64,000 nucleotides of DNA, taken from the NCBI RefSeq assembly GCF_014397025.1, contig NZ_JACJUO010000002.1:186001-250000 (forward strand), written 5' to 3'. Positions 10,340 through 19,585 of this stretch are shown piece after piece. This DNA is from Ochrobactrum sp. Marseille-Q0166 (GTDB lineage: Bacteria > Pseudomonadota > Alphaproteobacteria > Rhizobiales > Rhizobiaceae). How positions within the stretch are numbered: the first letter of the stretch is position 1; each line of letters starts with the position of its first letter. The position numbers and the translations under genes are program-made. The notes beneath the pieces are model-generated. The model was given only the letters and a program-made list of their open reading frames with translations. It had not been told where the DNA came from and searched no databases.

Positions 10340-11278
10340 ATGCCCAATCGTGCAACCGTGCTGATCGTCGATGATGACGTTTCCAACATCGAGATTATGA
10401 ATGCGGTGCTTGAAGACCATTATGAAATCTGTTTTGCGACCTCGGGTGAGCAGGCACTTGAAGTCGCACGCTCAGTTTTGCCCGATCTCATTCTTCTAGA
10501 TGTCCTTATGCCGGGCGTTGATGGTTATGAAGTATGTACACGCCTGAAAAACGACCGTCTTCTCGCTGACGTTCCAGTTATTTTCACAACTGGGCTGGAC
10601 GATCAGGAGGCCGAGGTCCGCGGTCTTTCACTGGGAGCTATTGATTATGTCACGAAGCCCGTCAATCCGATCATTCTGCGCGCACGCGTTTCAAACCACG
10701 TTGAACTTAAGCGCTTACGCGACCAGTTGGCCCAAATGGCCGTCACCGATGCACTGACCGGCCTCAGCAATCGCCGACAACTCGAAACAACGCTGAAGTC
10801 TGAAATCGCACGTCTGGCACCGACGGGAGCGTGGCTTTCTGTGATCATGCTCGATATCGACTTCTTTAAGCTGTTCAACGACACCTACGGCCATCCAGAA
10901 GGGGATCGCTGCATCGCCATGGTTGCAGCAGCATTAACGCGTGCAGTCCACAAAGTGTCGGGGCTTACCGCGCGCTATGGCGGAGAAGAGTTTGCCTGTG
11001 TGCTTCCGGGAGCAGACCCCGAAGCAGCCTTAACGACCGCGCGTGAAATCCAGTTTCAGGTTCAGTCGCTGAACATCCCGCATATGGGTTCAAAAGTCAG
11101 TGCCAACGTTACTGTCAGCATTGGTATAGCTTCCGCGCAGGCCCAACCGGGCATGGATGGCTCGCTTTGGCTGGCACACGCAGATCATCAGCTTTATTCG
11201 AGTAAAAAAAGCGGTCGCAACCAGATCGCAAAAATCGAATTCTCTGCCACAGGCAGCGTAACGCGAAAAACAGCCTAA
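10340..11278 (+). CDS. Receiver-GGDEF diguanylate cyclase (PleD/WspR-like)
   Basis: A 312-residue response regulator. The receiver has the acidic pair DDDVSN, phospho-acceptor Asp54 in LLDVLMPGVDG and the conserved Lys in YVTKPVNP. The GGDEF domain has the substrate motif TDALTGLSNRR and an intact active site GGEEF at 214-218, so cyclic di-GMP synthesis is expected. The RxxD inhibitory site that would lie five residues before GGEEF reads KVSG, so product inhibition is probably absent. ATG 10340 is preferred over 10316 because of CCGGAG upstream. It follows the hybrid kinase, its probable phosphodonor, and converges on an MFS gene. Confidence 0.93.
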   Translation: MPNRATVLIVDDDVSNIEIMNAVLEDHYEICFATSGEQALEVARSVLPDLILLDVLMPGVDGYEVCTRLKNDRLLADVPVIFTTGLDDQEAEVRGLSLGAIDYVTKPVNPIILRARVSNHVELKRLRDQLAQMAVTDALTGLSNRRQLETTLKSEIARLAPTGAWLSVIMLDIDFFKLFNDTYGHPEGDRCIAMVAAALTRAVHKVSGLTARYGGEEFACVLPGADPEAALTTAREIQFQVQSLNIPHMGSKVSANVTVSIGIASAQAQPGMDGSLWLAHADHQLYSSKKSGRNQIAKIEFSATGSVTRKTA

Positions 11279-11309
11279 GACTTAAGGAAGTGGTAGCTAC
11301 CCTCAAGTT

Positions 11310-12938
11310 TTAGTGTAAATCAAGGTGCTCTTTGAGCGGCATGTCGTCATGAACAGACACGGTTTGCCGCTCGATCATCCGATGCACCAGAGGCGGTGTG
11401 GATCCCTTATGAAGCGCCAACAATCTCTCTGAAACCTCTGCATCCGAATGCGTGCGGCGCTGATTGTGGCGCACATATTCAACCCATGTCGGCACGTGAT
11501 AGCTCTCGGTCCATGTTTCAGGGTTTTCAAGATCGCGCAGCAAGGCCCATTGCCGCGCACCATCCCGGATACGAATACGACGTCTGAGCGCCATTGCAGC
11601 CAGAAATGCCTGCACGTCTTCCTGCGCAATTTTATAATCGACCATAATCATGATCGGACCGCTGCGTGAACGCAGATCAAGACGCAAGCGTGGTTCGCTG
11701 AACCGGTTGAGCGGATCAAGATTAAGCTGCTCAAACTCAGGTTGCGGTAAACAAAATCCGACCAGCACACCAAACAACAGAACACAGGCAGCGGTCATTA
11801 AGGCACCCGGCACGCCGAATTCATCTGCCACCGAGCCCCAGAGCCAGCTGCCCGCTGCCATCCCGCCAAAGGTAGCAGTCTGATAAAGCGCCAGCGCGCG
11901 TCCAACCACCCAGCGCGGTGTCGAAAGCTGCACCGTGACATTGAAAAGTGACAGTGCCAGAACCCACGACATGCCTGCTGGGAGCAGAAAAATGCATCCA
12001 AGCCAGATGCTGCGGCTCACGGAGAGCAACAGACAGCTAACCGCAAATGCAGCAAAAGCGCCGCGCACCAGCCATTCATTGCCCAGCAATTCGCGTAAAC
12101 GCGCGCTCGAAAGCGCGCCGCCAATGGCGCCAATTCCAAAAAAGCCAAGCATAATACCGTATGTCAGCGCCGTCCCATCAACGAGATCGCGCGCGACGAG
12201 TGGCAAAAGTGCCAGAATAACAATTGCGGACAGACCAAAAAGAAAGCCGCGAAACATGACTTTGAGCAGATTCGGCGACATGGCCACATAGCGTAAGCCT
12301 GCCAACATAGCTGGTCCAAGCGCCTCACGCGGCAATGTTGATTTGGTTGTTTGCGGCTGCCAGCGCCAGAGCGCCAGAATAAGCGCACAATAGCTGAAAG
12401 CATTGAAGATAAATGCAAAAGCGGCACCCGCCACAGCAACAATGGCGCCGCCAATTGCTGGGCCGATACTGCGCATGAGGTTGAAACTCATTGAATTGAG
12501 CGCAACAGCTCCTGGCAGATCAGCTCGCGGAACAATATCGCCCATTGATGCCTGCCACGACGGATTGTGCAAAGCACCGCCGCAACCAATCAGAAATGTA
12601 AATGCCAGCAGCATCCATGGTGTCAGCATATTCAAATATGCGCAGACTGCGAGGGCTGCTGATATAATCAGTAATAATATCTGAGCGGTCAGCATGATGC
12701 GACGGCGATCAAAATTATCGGCCAGGGCACCGGCAGCAACAGAGAAAATCATCACGGGCAAAGTGGTGGAAGCCTGCACCAGCGCAACCATATCATCAGA
12801 ATGCGCGATTGTGGCCATCATCCAACCCGCGCCCACTGTCTGCACGAGACCACCAAGGTTTGAAAACAGCGTTGCGGACCATAGTGCGCGAAAAGTTCCG
12901 TATTGAAACGGCGCAAGGGGGGATTTTCTTTGCGGCAT
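11310..12938 (-). CDS. MFS transporter (EntS/MFS_3 type) with C-terminal soluble domain
   Basis: A 542-residue protein with a 12-helix major-facilitator body (residues about 1-405). The motif ADNFDRRRIMLTAQ between helices 2 and 3 is typical of MFS_3 proteins such as the enterobactin exporter EntS. After the last helix comes a soluble domain of about 130 residues (SGPIMIMVDYKIAQEDVQAF onward) that resembles a ferredoxin-like ABM-type fold, an arrangement known in MFS_3 proteins. The substrate is unknown; export of a small molecule is likely. No siderophore genes are adjacent. It stands alone, read towards the diguanylate cyclase. Confidence 0.88.
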   Translation of the reverse strand: MPQRKSPLAPFQYGTFRALWSATLFSNLGGLVQTVGAGWMMATIAHSDDMVALVQASTTLPVMIFSVAAGALADNFDRRRIMLTAQILLLIISAALAVCAYLNMLTPWMLLAFTFLIGCGGALHNPSWQASMGDIVPRADLPGAVALNSMSFNLMRSIGPAIGGAIVAVAGAAFAFIFNAFSYCALILALWRWQPQTTKSTLPREALGPAMLAGLRYVAMSPNLLKVMFRGFLFGLSAIVILALLPLVARDLVDGTALTYGIMLGFFGIGAIGGALSSARLRELLGNEWLVRGAFAAFAVSCLLLSVSRSIWLGCIFLLPAGMSWVLALSLFNVTVQLSTPRWVVGRALALYQTATFGGMAAGSWLWGSVADEFGVPGALMTAACVLLFGVLVGFCLPQPEFEQLNLDPLNRFSEPRLRLDLRSRSGPIMIMVDYKIAQEDVQAFLAAMALRRRIRIRDGARQWALLRDLENPETWTESYHVPTWVEYVRHNQRRTHSDAEVSERLLALHKGSTPPLVHRMIERQTVSVHDDMPLKEHLDLH

Positions 12939-13207
12939 TCGGACGAACCTCCGTATTCATCCGTTATCGGAGAGCGATGCCATAATCATGAATCAGGCCA
13001 GCGCGTTAAAGTATTTCCAATGTAAAGCCAACCCATCAAAATGCGCTAACTTTTATTTTTAATCCCTCTCTTATTGCAGTCACTGCAAATTTCTTAATTA
13101 TTGCCGCCAGCAATGATGATCCGCAGCGAGATAAATTCCGACTGATAAAATAACCGGCCGCATCAGACCTATCTTACAAGATTATTATTTGGTTCAAATT
13201 GACATCA

Positions 13208-14104
13208 TCACTGATCAATCGATTTCCCATACTGACGGTTGTTGATCTTCTCCATATGCAGCAGCAGCGCAGAATGATCGGCATCACCATTACCGGCTTC
13301 AACAAACGAGCGGAATTCATCGCGCACTTGTTCAGTTAATGGAAGTTGAAGAGAAAACTGCTCCGCCATATAAGCCACCGCGTCGAGATCTTTCAACTGC
13401 AAACGTGACGGACCACCAGGCTGAAACAGACGATCAACCATACGACGTCCGTGTAATTCTAATATACGGCTCTCTGCAAAGCCTCCTCGTATCGCATCAC
13501 GAAATTTGCCTCGATCAGCTCCTCCGGCTTCAACAAGCACCATAGCTTCAGCAATAGCACCAATCGTAATCGCGACAATCTGTTGATTGGCGAGCTTGCA
13601 AATCTGTCCAGCCCCCGATGGGCCAACATATGTGACACGCCCCAACGCTGCAAAAACATCCGCCAATTCGTGAACAGATTTCTCATCACCACCAGCCATA
13701 AGCGCCAGCGTGCCAGCTTCCGCTCCCACAGTGCCGCCCGAAACTGGGCAGTCGATATGGTGAATACCCATTTCTTTCAATTGTTGAGAATGCTCGCGCG
13801 CTGTGGGGGGAGCAATTGACGATGTATCGATAACAATTGTGCCAACTTTCAACGCTGATGCCACACCATTATCGAATAAAACTGAACCAACTGCCTTGCC
13901 ATCAGATAACATTGTAAAGACGATATCGGCCTTTGCGACGGCCTGCAGAGGGGTGGCAGCCACTTTTGCTCCATCTTTCAATAACGCTTCCGCTTTTGAT
14001 AGATCGCGGTTCCACACAGAAACTTGAAATCCAGCTCCCAGCAGTCGGCGCACCATTGGAGCGCCCATCAGTCCCGTTCCAAGAAACGCTATTTGACGTG
14101 TCAC
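13208..14104 (-). CDS. 3-hydroxyisobutyrate dehydrogenase-family oxidoreductase (LtnD/GarR-like)
   Basis: A 298-residue NAD(P)-dependent beta-hydroxyacid dehydrogenase. The N-terminal Rossmann motif is FLGTGLMGAPM, the substrate-binding block is DCPVSGGTVGAEAGTL, and the catalytic lysine lies in GAGQICKLANQ. Family members include L-threonate dehydrogenase LtnD and tartronate semialdehyde reductase. Its start overlaps the stop of the DenD-like gene by four bases (ATGA), so the two are translationally coupled. That pairing favours a role in four-carbon sugar-acid (erythronate/threonate) breakdown. No kinase or isomerase for this route is present here. Confidence 0.88.
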   Translation of the reverse strand: MTRQIAFLGTGLMGAPMVRRLLGAGFQVSVWNRDLSKAEALLKDGAKVAATPLQAVAKADIVFTMLSDGKAVGSVLFDNGVASALKVGTIVIDTSSIAPPTAREHSQQLKEMGIHHIDCPVSGGTVGAEAGTLALMAGGDEKSVHELADVFAALGRVTYVGPSGAGQICKLANQQIVAITIGAIAEAMVLVEAGGADRGKFRDAIRGGFAESRILELHGRRMVDRLFQPGGPSRLQLKDLDAVAYMAEQFSLQLPLTEQVRDEFRSFVEAGNGDADHSALLLHMEKINNRQYGKSIDQ

Positions 14105-15084
14105 CGCGAACCTCCCAATTCGTCTTCTATGTGAGCTTTGATGATCTCATCGAAAGAAGCTTCCGCCGTAAAACCCAATTCAATTGCGCGTTTGGCCTCA
14201 AAGCCCGGCGCCCATCCCGCACATATACGCATAATCATGTCATCCGGCTTCTGCCGAATGAGCGCGACGGCTTTATCACCGGCAACGCGCCGCAAAGCTT
14301 CAATTTGCTCACCAACGGTAACTGAAAGTCCGGGCATGGAGAGATTACGATTTGACCCCAAGCGCTGAAGATCTATGGTTGCACCATGCATCAAAAAGCC
14401 CACAGCAGACCGAGGAGAAGTATGCCAATGGCGAACATCGTCGGATACGGGCAAGATCGCCTCTTTTCCTACCAGCGGTTCTCGTAGAATACTTGAGAAG
14501 AAACCTGATGCCGCTGCATTTGGTTGCCCTGGTCTGATGCAAATGGTTGGCAGACGAATGCCTATGCCGTCAAAGTATCCGCGCCGAGAATAATCCGATA
14601 ACAGCAGTTCGCAGATAGCTTTCTGCGTCCCATAGCTAGTGAGCGGTGTCAGGTGGTAGTCGTCAGGAATAGAGAAAGGGAAAGGGGCGCCAAAAACTGC
14701 GATCGATGATGTGAACACGATACGCGGATAATAACCATCTTTGTCATGGGCGCTCCGAACAGCATCAAAAAGAAAGCGCGTTCCGTCGAGATTGATCCGA
14801 TAGCCCTTATCAAAATCGAGCTCAGCCTCGCCCGATACAATTGCTGCCAGATGAAAAATGACATCAGGGCGTTGATCGATCAGCTTTTCAGCTACACCGG
14901 GAGCAGATAAATCCCCGGTCTCCAACACTAATTTTCCGGTGAATTCTACGGGAACCTGCGGATCAACGACATCAAAAAGTGTCAGTGCTCCCACGTGCCG
15001 ACTGCCAAGCATTCCATCTTTAGCCAATCGCTCGCATAGCTTGCGACCAACCATACCAGCAGCCCCGATAATTAAAATGTGCAT
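14101..15084 (-). CDS. denD: NAD-dependent epimerase/dehydratase family, DenD-like (D-erythronate dehydrogenase)
   Basis: A 327-residue extended short-chain dehydrogenase. The cofactor motif is GAAGMVGRKL, the active-site pair is YGTQK (Tyr and Lys) after TSSIAVFGAP, and the sequence VIFHLAAIVSGEAELDFD matches D-erythronate dehydrogenases. It is the first gene of a coupled pair with the LtnD/GarR-like gene. GAGGAGAG lies just ahead of the ATG as a strong ribosome-binding site. The precise substrate is inferred from family resemblance and the neighbour. Confidence 0.82.
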   Translation of the reverse strand: MHILIIGAAGMVGRKLCERLAKDGMLGSRHVGALTLFDVVDPQVPVEFTGKLVLETGDLSAPGVAEKLIDQRPDVIFHLAAIVSGEAELDFDKGYRINLDGTRFLFDAVRSAHDKDGYYPRIVFTSSIAVFGAPFPFSIPDDYHLTPLTSYGTQKAICELLLSDYSRRGYFDGIGIRLPTICIRPGQPNAAASGFFSSILREPLVGKEAILPVSDDVRHWHTSPRSAVGFLMHGATIDLQRLGSNRNLSMPGLSVTVGEQIEALRRVAGDKAVALIRQKPDDMIMRICAGWAPGFEAKRAIELGFTAEASFDEIIKAHIEDELGGSR

Positions 15085-15180
15085 TTACTCTCCTCCATAA
15101 TGCACACTAAAGTCCTTTCATTCGCTAAAAACAATAAAATCATAAAATTAGCAGATTTATCGCTTCGGGTTTTATTAAAC

Positions 15181-16080
15181 TTAATTTTTCTGTTTGATCT
15201 TCTGTTCGCGAAAGAAAATAAACAGACCTGACCCGACGATAAGTGCCGCACCCATAATCATTTCGGCTTTAGGTACGTCTCCAAAGAACAACCATCCAAA
15301 TAGCACGGCCCAGAGCAGAAGGGTGTACTGAAGAGGTGCAACTGTTGCCGCATCAGAAATTTTCAGTGAACGATTAACCAGCATATGTGCGGACATAGAC
15401 ACTACTCCTAAAAGCAGCATTAGCACAAACTCCGTAGAACCTCCCATCGGTCGCCAATCAAAAGGTGCAAAAACCAGTCCTGCTATCAAAGCACCGATCA
15501 ACTGAAAAAAGACCAAGGTTTTATCCGGTGTGTTTCTCAGACTTCTTCCTGAAATCATCATGAACGCAAAAGCAGCTGTGCCAAAAATTGAAATAATCGC
15601 TGGAGCAGTGAACATCGCGCTGGATGGGTTAAGCGCAATCATCACACCTATAAAACCTATAGCTATAGCGGTCCAACGCCGCCAACCCACCTCCTCACCG
15701 AGCAGGAATGGTGATGCAGCAGCCACATAAATTGGCGCCGCAAGCCAATATGTCATAACATCAGCAAGTGGTAGATACATCACCGCATAATAAAACGCGA
15801 AGACTTCAACGGTTGAAAAGAAAACACGCGCAGCCTGCATAATAGGCTTTTCAGCTTTGAGGATCGGCTTCAATCCTGCACGCCAAAGGAAAGGGGCCAG
15901 AACCAGAAGTGCAGCAGTACTGCGGATCAAAATAACCTGACCCACACTATAGCTGGCAACAAGCCACTTACCCATAGCATCGTTCAAAGCGAACATCAGC
16001 ATTCCAAGCAGCATCAGCGCTGGTCCCGTCAGGGCCGGAAGTGAATGGTGACTTTGCGATGGTTGAGATGCGGCAGACAT
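15181..16080 (-). CDS. DMT superfamily permease (EamA)
   Basis: A 299-residue membrane protein with ten predicted helices in two EamA repeats: the first from LMLLGMLMFALNDAMGKWLV, the second from about residue 155. Such proteins export or import amino acids, nucleotides or sugar acids. It lies upstream of denD on the same strand with a gap of about 97 bases, so it may belong to the same transcript and serve the same substrate. The last residues KIKQKN are cytoplasmic and basic. Confidence 0.85.
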   Translation of the reverse strand: MSAASQPSQSHHSLPALTGPALMLLGMLMFALNDAMGKWLVASYSVGQVILIRSTAALLVLAPFLWRAGLKPILKAEKPIMQAARVFFSTVEVFAFYYAVMYLPLADVMTYWLAAPIYVAAASPFLLGEEVGWRRWTAIAIGFIGVMIALNPSSAMFTAPAIISIFGTAAFAFMMISGRSLRNTPDKTLVFFQLIGALIAGLVFAPFDWRPMGGSTEFVLMLLLGVVSMSAHMLVNRSLKISDAATVAPLQYTLLLWAVLFGWLFFGDVPKAEMIMGAALIVGSGLFIFFREQKIKQKN

Positions 16081-16259
16081 TAAACATCTGATCAGAGCTG
16101 TTCGATGCTGTGTTTCATATAGAGTTCAAGCCCAAAATCCAACGCTTTCCGGCTGCGGCGAAAATTTCAAACCAAGCGTCAAAGCTCTCTTGCACCAGCG
16201 CTTTACCTAAAACGCTATCGATGTAGCGATTCAAATTCGCCAGTGCTCTACAATGTTAT

Positions 16260-17290
16260 TTAAAAACTTAATTGAACCTTCATGGATTGATTGCGATCCC
16301 CCGCAACTTCGAATGCTGTTAGGATATCTTCCAAAGGATAGATCGAACTTAGAAGCGGCTTCACGTCGACAGCTCTACGATTAATCAAATCAACAGCAAG
16401 CCCGAACTCCTCGTGAAAGCGAAAGGAACCACGCATATCGATCTCTTTTGAAACGACAATATTTTGCGGAATGGAGACATCTCCACCGAGCCCAACTTGC
16501 ACCAAAATGCCAAGCGGCTTTAGAACTTCAAGTTCTGCCCGCATAGCACGCTCGTTACCGGAAGCTTCAAACATAATATCGAAATAACCCTTATTCGAAG
16601 CATAGTTTGCAGGTTGTTCGGGATTATCATTCACATTTATTGTGCGATCGGCACCGATTTCTCGCGCTTTTTTAGCACTGGTTCCATCACGCCGGTTGCT
16701 ACTATTTCACGCGCACCATGAGCGCGGGCAGCAATAATGATCAACGCACCAATCGGTCCGCAATCAGTAACCCGAATGCGCTTATTGAGCAACGAGCCTG
16801 CTCGTGCGATTGCATGAAGCGTCACTGCCAGCGGTTCAGCAAATGCAGCTTCATGTATGGAAATGCCGTCACTAACCTTGTGGCACTGCCAGCTTTCTAC
16901 AACCAGCTTCTGACGAAATGCAACCTGAATATGAGGCATAGGCATCGCGCTACCGTAAATGCGCATATTGAGGCAGTGGTTTTAAAGACCTTTGAGGCAA
17001 TACTGGCACGTATTACACGGCCTACTCGGAGAGACGCCTACCTTATCACCGGCTGCGAGACCAATTACATCTGTACCTATTGCAGTTATTGTTCCTGCTA
17101 CCTCATGACCCAATATCATTGGTTCGCGCACACGAATGGCACAGAAACCTCCGTGATTGTAGTAATGAAGATCAGACCCACAAATGCCACCCGCCTGAAT
17201 GGCAACTTCGACCTGACCTGTACCAACATTTTCGGCTTCGCGATCTTCGATACGAAGATCTTTTGCGGCGTGAATGACAACTGTTTTCAT
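16260..17290 (-). pseudogene. L-idonate 5-dehydrogenase-like gene, broken
   Basis: Three pieces join into one zinc-dependent medium-chain dehydrogenase of the L-idonate 5-dehydrogenase type. The first (17290-16985) holds the catalytic zinc part ICGSDLHYYNHGGF and ILGHEVAG and the structural zinc cysteines. It stops at TAA 16982-16984, and reading resumes in the same frame with NHCLNMRIYGSAMP. The second piece carries the cofactor motif (DCGPIGAL). A one-base loss in a run of A near 16670 then shifts the frame; the third piece (NDNPEQPANYASNKGYFD to KVQLSF) completes the protein. One nonsense and one frameshift lesion together make a functional enzyme unlikely. An ATGTTATCGATAACAT palindrome lies just upstream. 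Confidence 0.85.
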
Positions 17291-17315
17291 ATCTTCCACT
17301 TCTTATTTTTTGCTT

Positions 17316-17331
17316 ATGTTATCGATAACAT
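17316..17331. promoter_or_regulatory. LacI-family operator, perfect 16-bp palindrome (site 1)
   Basis: ATGTTATCGATAACAT is a perfect palindrome of the ATGTTA-N4-TAACAT type bound by GntR/IdnR-like LacI regulators in enterics. It lies between the divergent idonate dehydrogenase and short-chain dehydrogenase remnants, 26 bases before the ATG of the former. Two close variants occur at 17930 and 18123, and a LacI-family gene follows at 18533. Confidence 0.7.
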
Positions 17332-17390
17332 TTAAGCAAGACTTATATCATTTTTGACTCTTTAGGCGACGGAATAACTGGGAGGAATTT

Positions 17391-17905
17391 ATGACGTTTC
17401 CGCTATTCGGCCTGTCGGGAAAGCCAGCCCTAATAACGGGATCAAGCCAAGGCATAGGTTTCGCACTTGCAAAAGGCTTGGCTGAACACGGGGCCGGTGT
17501 CATTATCAATGGGCGGGATCCCCAAAAAGTGGAGGCGGCAGTTCGTGAACTGCGAGACGAAGGTTATACGGCACATGCGTCCGACGTTGACGTAACGGAC
17601 AATGATGCAGTCAAGTTTGGCATAAGTGCTATCGAGCGCGACATAGGTCCCATCGATATTCTGATCAACAATGCCGGTATGCAGTAACGCGCACCACTTG
17701 AAGAGTTCTCGGAGGATAAATGGCAGCAACTACTACAGACGAATATCTCAAGCATCTTTATTGTTGGGCAGGCTGTGGCGCCTCATATGATCGAACGAAA
17801 ACACGGCAAAATAATCAATATAGCTTCTGTGCAAAGCAAGTTGGCTCGTCCGTCGATCGCATCATACACGGCGACCAAAGGTGCTGTTCGCAACCTTATA
17901 CGTTT
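17391..17905 (+). pseudogene. Gluconate 5-dehydrogenase-like SDR (IdnO type), broken and truncated
   Basis: Begins at an ATG with GGGAGGAA upstream. The cofactor motif TGSSQGIGFALA and the NNAG motif are intact. The frame then meets TAA at 17685-17687 where family members have a tyrosine (MQ-stop-RAPLEEF). Reading on in the same frame gives a normal continuation with KIINIASVQSKLARPS and the active-site block YTATKGAVRNL. Similarity ends near 17905, so about the last third is missing. It is divergent from the idonate dehydrogenase remnant and shares its operator. Confidence 0.85.
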
Positions 17906-17929
17906 AAATGCGCTTGTTATTAGTTTTCA

Positions 17930-17945
17930 ATGTTTTCGATAACAC
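17930..17945. promoter_or_regulatory. LacI-family operator variant (site 2)
   Basis: ATGTTTTCGATAACAC differs from the perfect palindrome at 17316 at two positions. It lies just past the truncated end of the SDR remnant, perhaps marking the promoter of a gene that has been lost or shuffled. Confidence 0.5.
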
Positions 17946-18122
17946 AGAAAGAGCCAGAAACCGCATCCTGCATTTACCATCTGCATCTCCGGTTCTTTCA
18001 CCATGAGGCCAGCAGAATTTGCCTGAAACCGGCAAATATCGAATCTCTGCAACCGTATTTTCTCCTATCAATACGAATGCTGAGAAATTCCTCGCCGCTC
18101 CTCTTACCGCTTGAAATAGCGC

Positions 18123-18138
18123 GTGTTATCGATATCAT
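18123..18138. promoter_or_regulatory. LacI-family operator variant (site 3)
   Basis: GTGTTATCGATATCAT matches the site-1 palindrome except at two positions. It is 31 bases before the ATG of the broken small gene at 18169, a sensible operator position. Confidence 0.55.
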
Positions 18139-18168
18139 CGTAACACAAAATGTATCAGGGGAACTTTC

Positions 18169-18501
18169 ATGCATACACGTTCTGCGATTTTCGAAGGCAC
18201 GATTCATGCCGGTTGCGAAGAAGATTTTTTCCGCATCGTGAAGGAATAACTGCTTCCAATTCGGAAGCAAATGCCCAACGCTCAAGCAGTGCGTGTCATG
18301 CGTATGCTGAACGTTGACCCCGGTTCACCTTCTATCGCCATGGTGCAAGAGATAGACTACCCCTCGATGGAGGTTGTTGAAGAAGCATTGGCTTCTCCCG
18401 TGCGGCTCGAAGGGCGTGTGATCACAGACAAAATAATGGAAATGTTCGATGGGCGTTTCTAGCACATTGTTTATGAGAAAATCCCAACCGTAAACGTCTG
18501 A
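18169..18501 (+). pseudogene. Small conserved protein gene with two in-frame stops
   Basis: The frame starts MHTRSAIFEGTIHAG and runs to TGA 18499-18501, 110 codons in all, but is broken by TAA at 18247-18249 (after IVKE) and TAG at 18460-18462 (after DGRF). The translation between and after the stops continues smoothly (QAVRVMR, MVQEIDYPS, HIVYEK), so these are nonsense changes rather than frameshifts. The size and pattern suggest a dimeric ferredoxin-like (ABM/EthD-type) protein of a sugar-acid locus; the exact family is unsure. Operator site 3 lies directly upstream. Confidence 0.7.
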
Positions 18502-18532
18502 CAAACTATTTGATGACCTGACAGGACTTTGC

Positions 18533-19585
18533 ATGAGCGCCTCCCCTACCAGAAAAGCAACAATGCGGGACGTTTCGCGTCTTGCAGGCATATCGCAAAT
18601 GACGGTTTCGAGGGTTATTGCAAATCCTGAACTTGTATCCGAAGCGACCCGCAAACGTGTCATGGAAGCGATTGAGCAATTAAGCTACGTGCCAGATCGT
18701 GTCGCTGGCAGCCTTTCTTCCCGGCGCACTAATTTCATCACAGCTATTCTGCCAACATTGACGAACTCTAACTTCGCAGATACCGCGCAAGGGCTCGCAA
18801 AATCGTTGCTCTCAAAGGGCTATCAGCTGTTGATCGGCTTTACGATATATAAGCTTCAGGAAGAGGAGCGTATCATCCGTGCAATGCTGGAACGGCGCCC
18901 TGACGCAATTGTTGTCGCAGGAACTATCCATACAAAAGCCGCAACGGAATTACTTCTCCGGGCCGATATTCCTATTGTCGAAATATGGGGTAAACCCGAC
19001 CAACCGATCAATCATTCCGTAGGCTTTTCTAATTATGAAGTCGGGCGCGCTGCGGCGCGCCACCTTTTGTCACTTGGACACCAGAAGATCGGTGCCATCG
19101 GTTCTCGAACAGATGCTGATGCCATAGATTTACGCGGTGAGAGTCGATTGATGGGCTTTGCTTCAGCATTGAGGGAGGCAGGCGTCAGCGATCAGCTGAT
19201 CATACGCGAAGGTACCGCGCCTGTGTCTCACGATCATGGCGCAAGAACTCTTTCCATTTTATTAGAACAAGCTCCTGACGTAGAAGCTGTTTTCGCTGTA
19301 TCGGACATATCAGCTTTTGGTGCAGTTATGGAGTGCCATCGCCGAGGAATTAATGTACCGCAGCAAATATCAATTATGGGTTTTGGGGATTTCGATATTG
19401 CCCGTCAATGTGTTCCGGCAATGACCACATTGCGTGTCGATGCTGTCGGAATTGGCACGAAAACAGGCGAATTGCTGCTCAATTTGTTTGAAAAAAGCGA
19501 AACAGATGAGAAGCCAACCTTACCCTTTCGCCTTGATGTCGGTTTCGAACTGATCGAACGACAAACAACAAAAGCAAAAATATAG
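18533..19585 (+). CDS. LacI-family transcriptional regulator (GntR/IdnR-like)
   Basis: A 350-residue intact regulator. The DNA-binding head is ATMRDVSRLAGISQMTVSRV followed by the hinge YVPDRVAGSLSSRR. The rest is a periplasmic-binding-protein-like sensor domain (FITAILPTLTNSNFADTAQG to the C-terminus) with the dimer-interface pattern of gluconate repressors. The adjacent genes it would control, related to idonate/gluconate oxidation, are all broken, yet this frame has no lesion. The palindromes at 17316, 17930 and 18123 are its likely operators. Confidence 0.92.
   Translation: MSASPTRKATMRDVSRLAGISQMTVSRVIANPELVSEATRKRVMEAIEQLSYVPDRVAGSLSSRRTNFITAILPTLTNSNFADTAQGLAKSLLSKGYQLLIGFTIYKLQEEERIIRAMLERRPDAIVVAGTIHTKAATELLLRADIPIVEIWGKPDQPINHSVGFSNYEVGRAAARHLLSLGHQKIGAIGSRTDADAIDLRGESRLMGFASALREAGVSDQLIIREGTAPVSHDHGARTLSILLEQAPDVEAVFAVSDISAFGAVMECHRRGINVPQQISIMGFGDFDIARQCVPAMTTLRVDAVGIGTKTGELLLNLFEKSETDEKPTLPFRLDVGFELIERQTTKAKI

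Noticed and set aside
17946..18122. Open frame of about 100 codons across operator site 2 and up to the small pseudogene
   Set aside because: It overlaps operator sites, has no ribosome-binding site and no coding-like composition.
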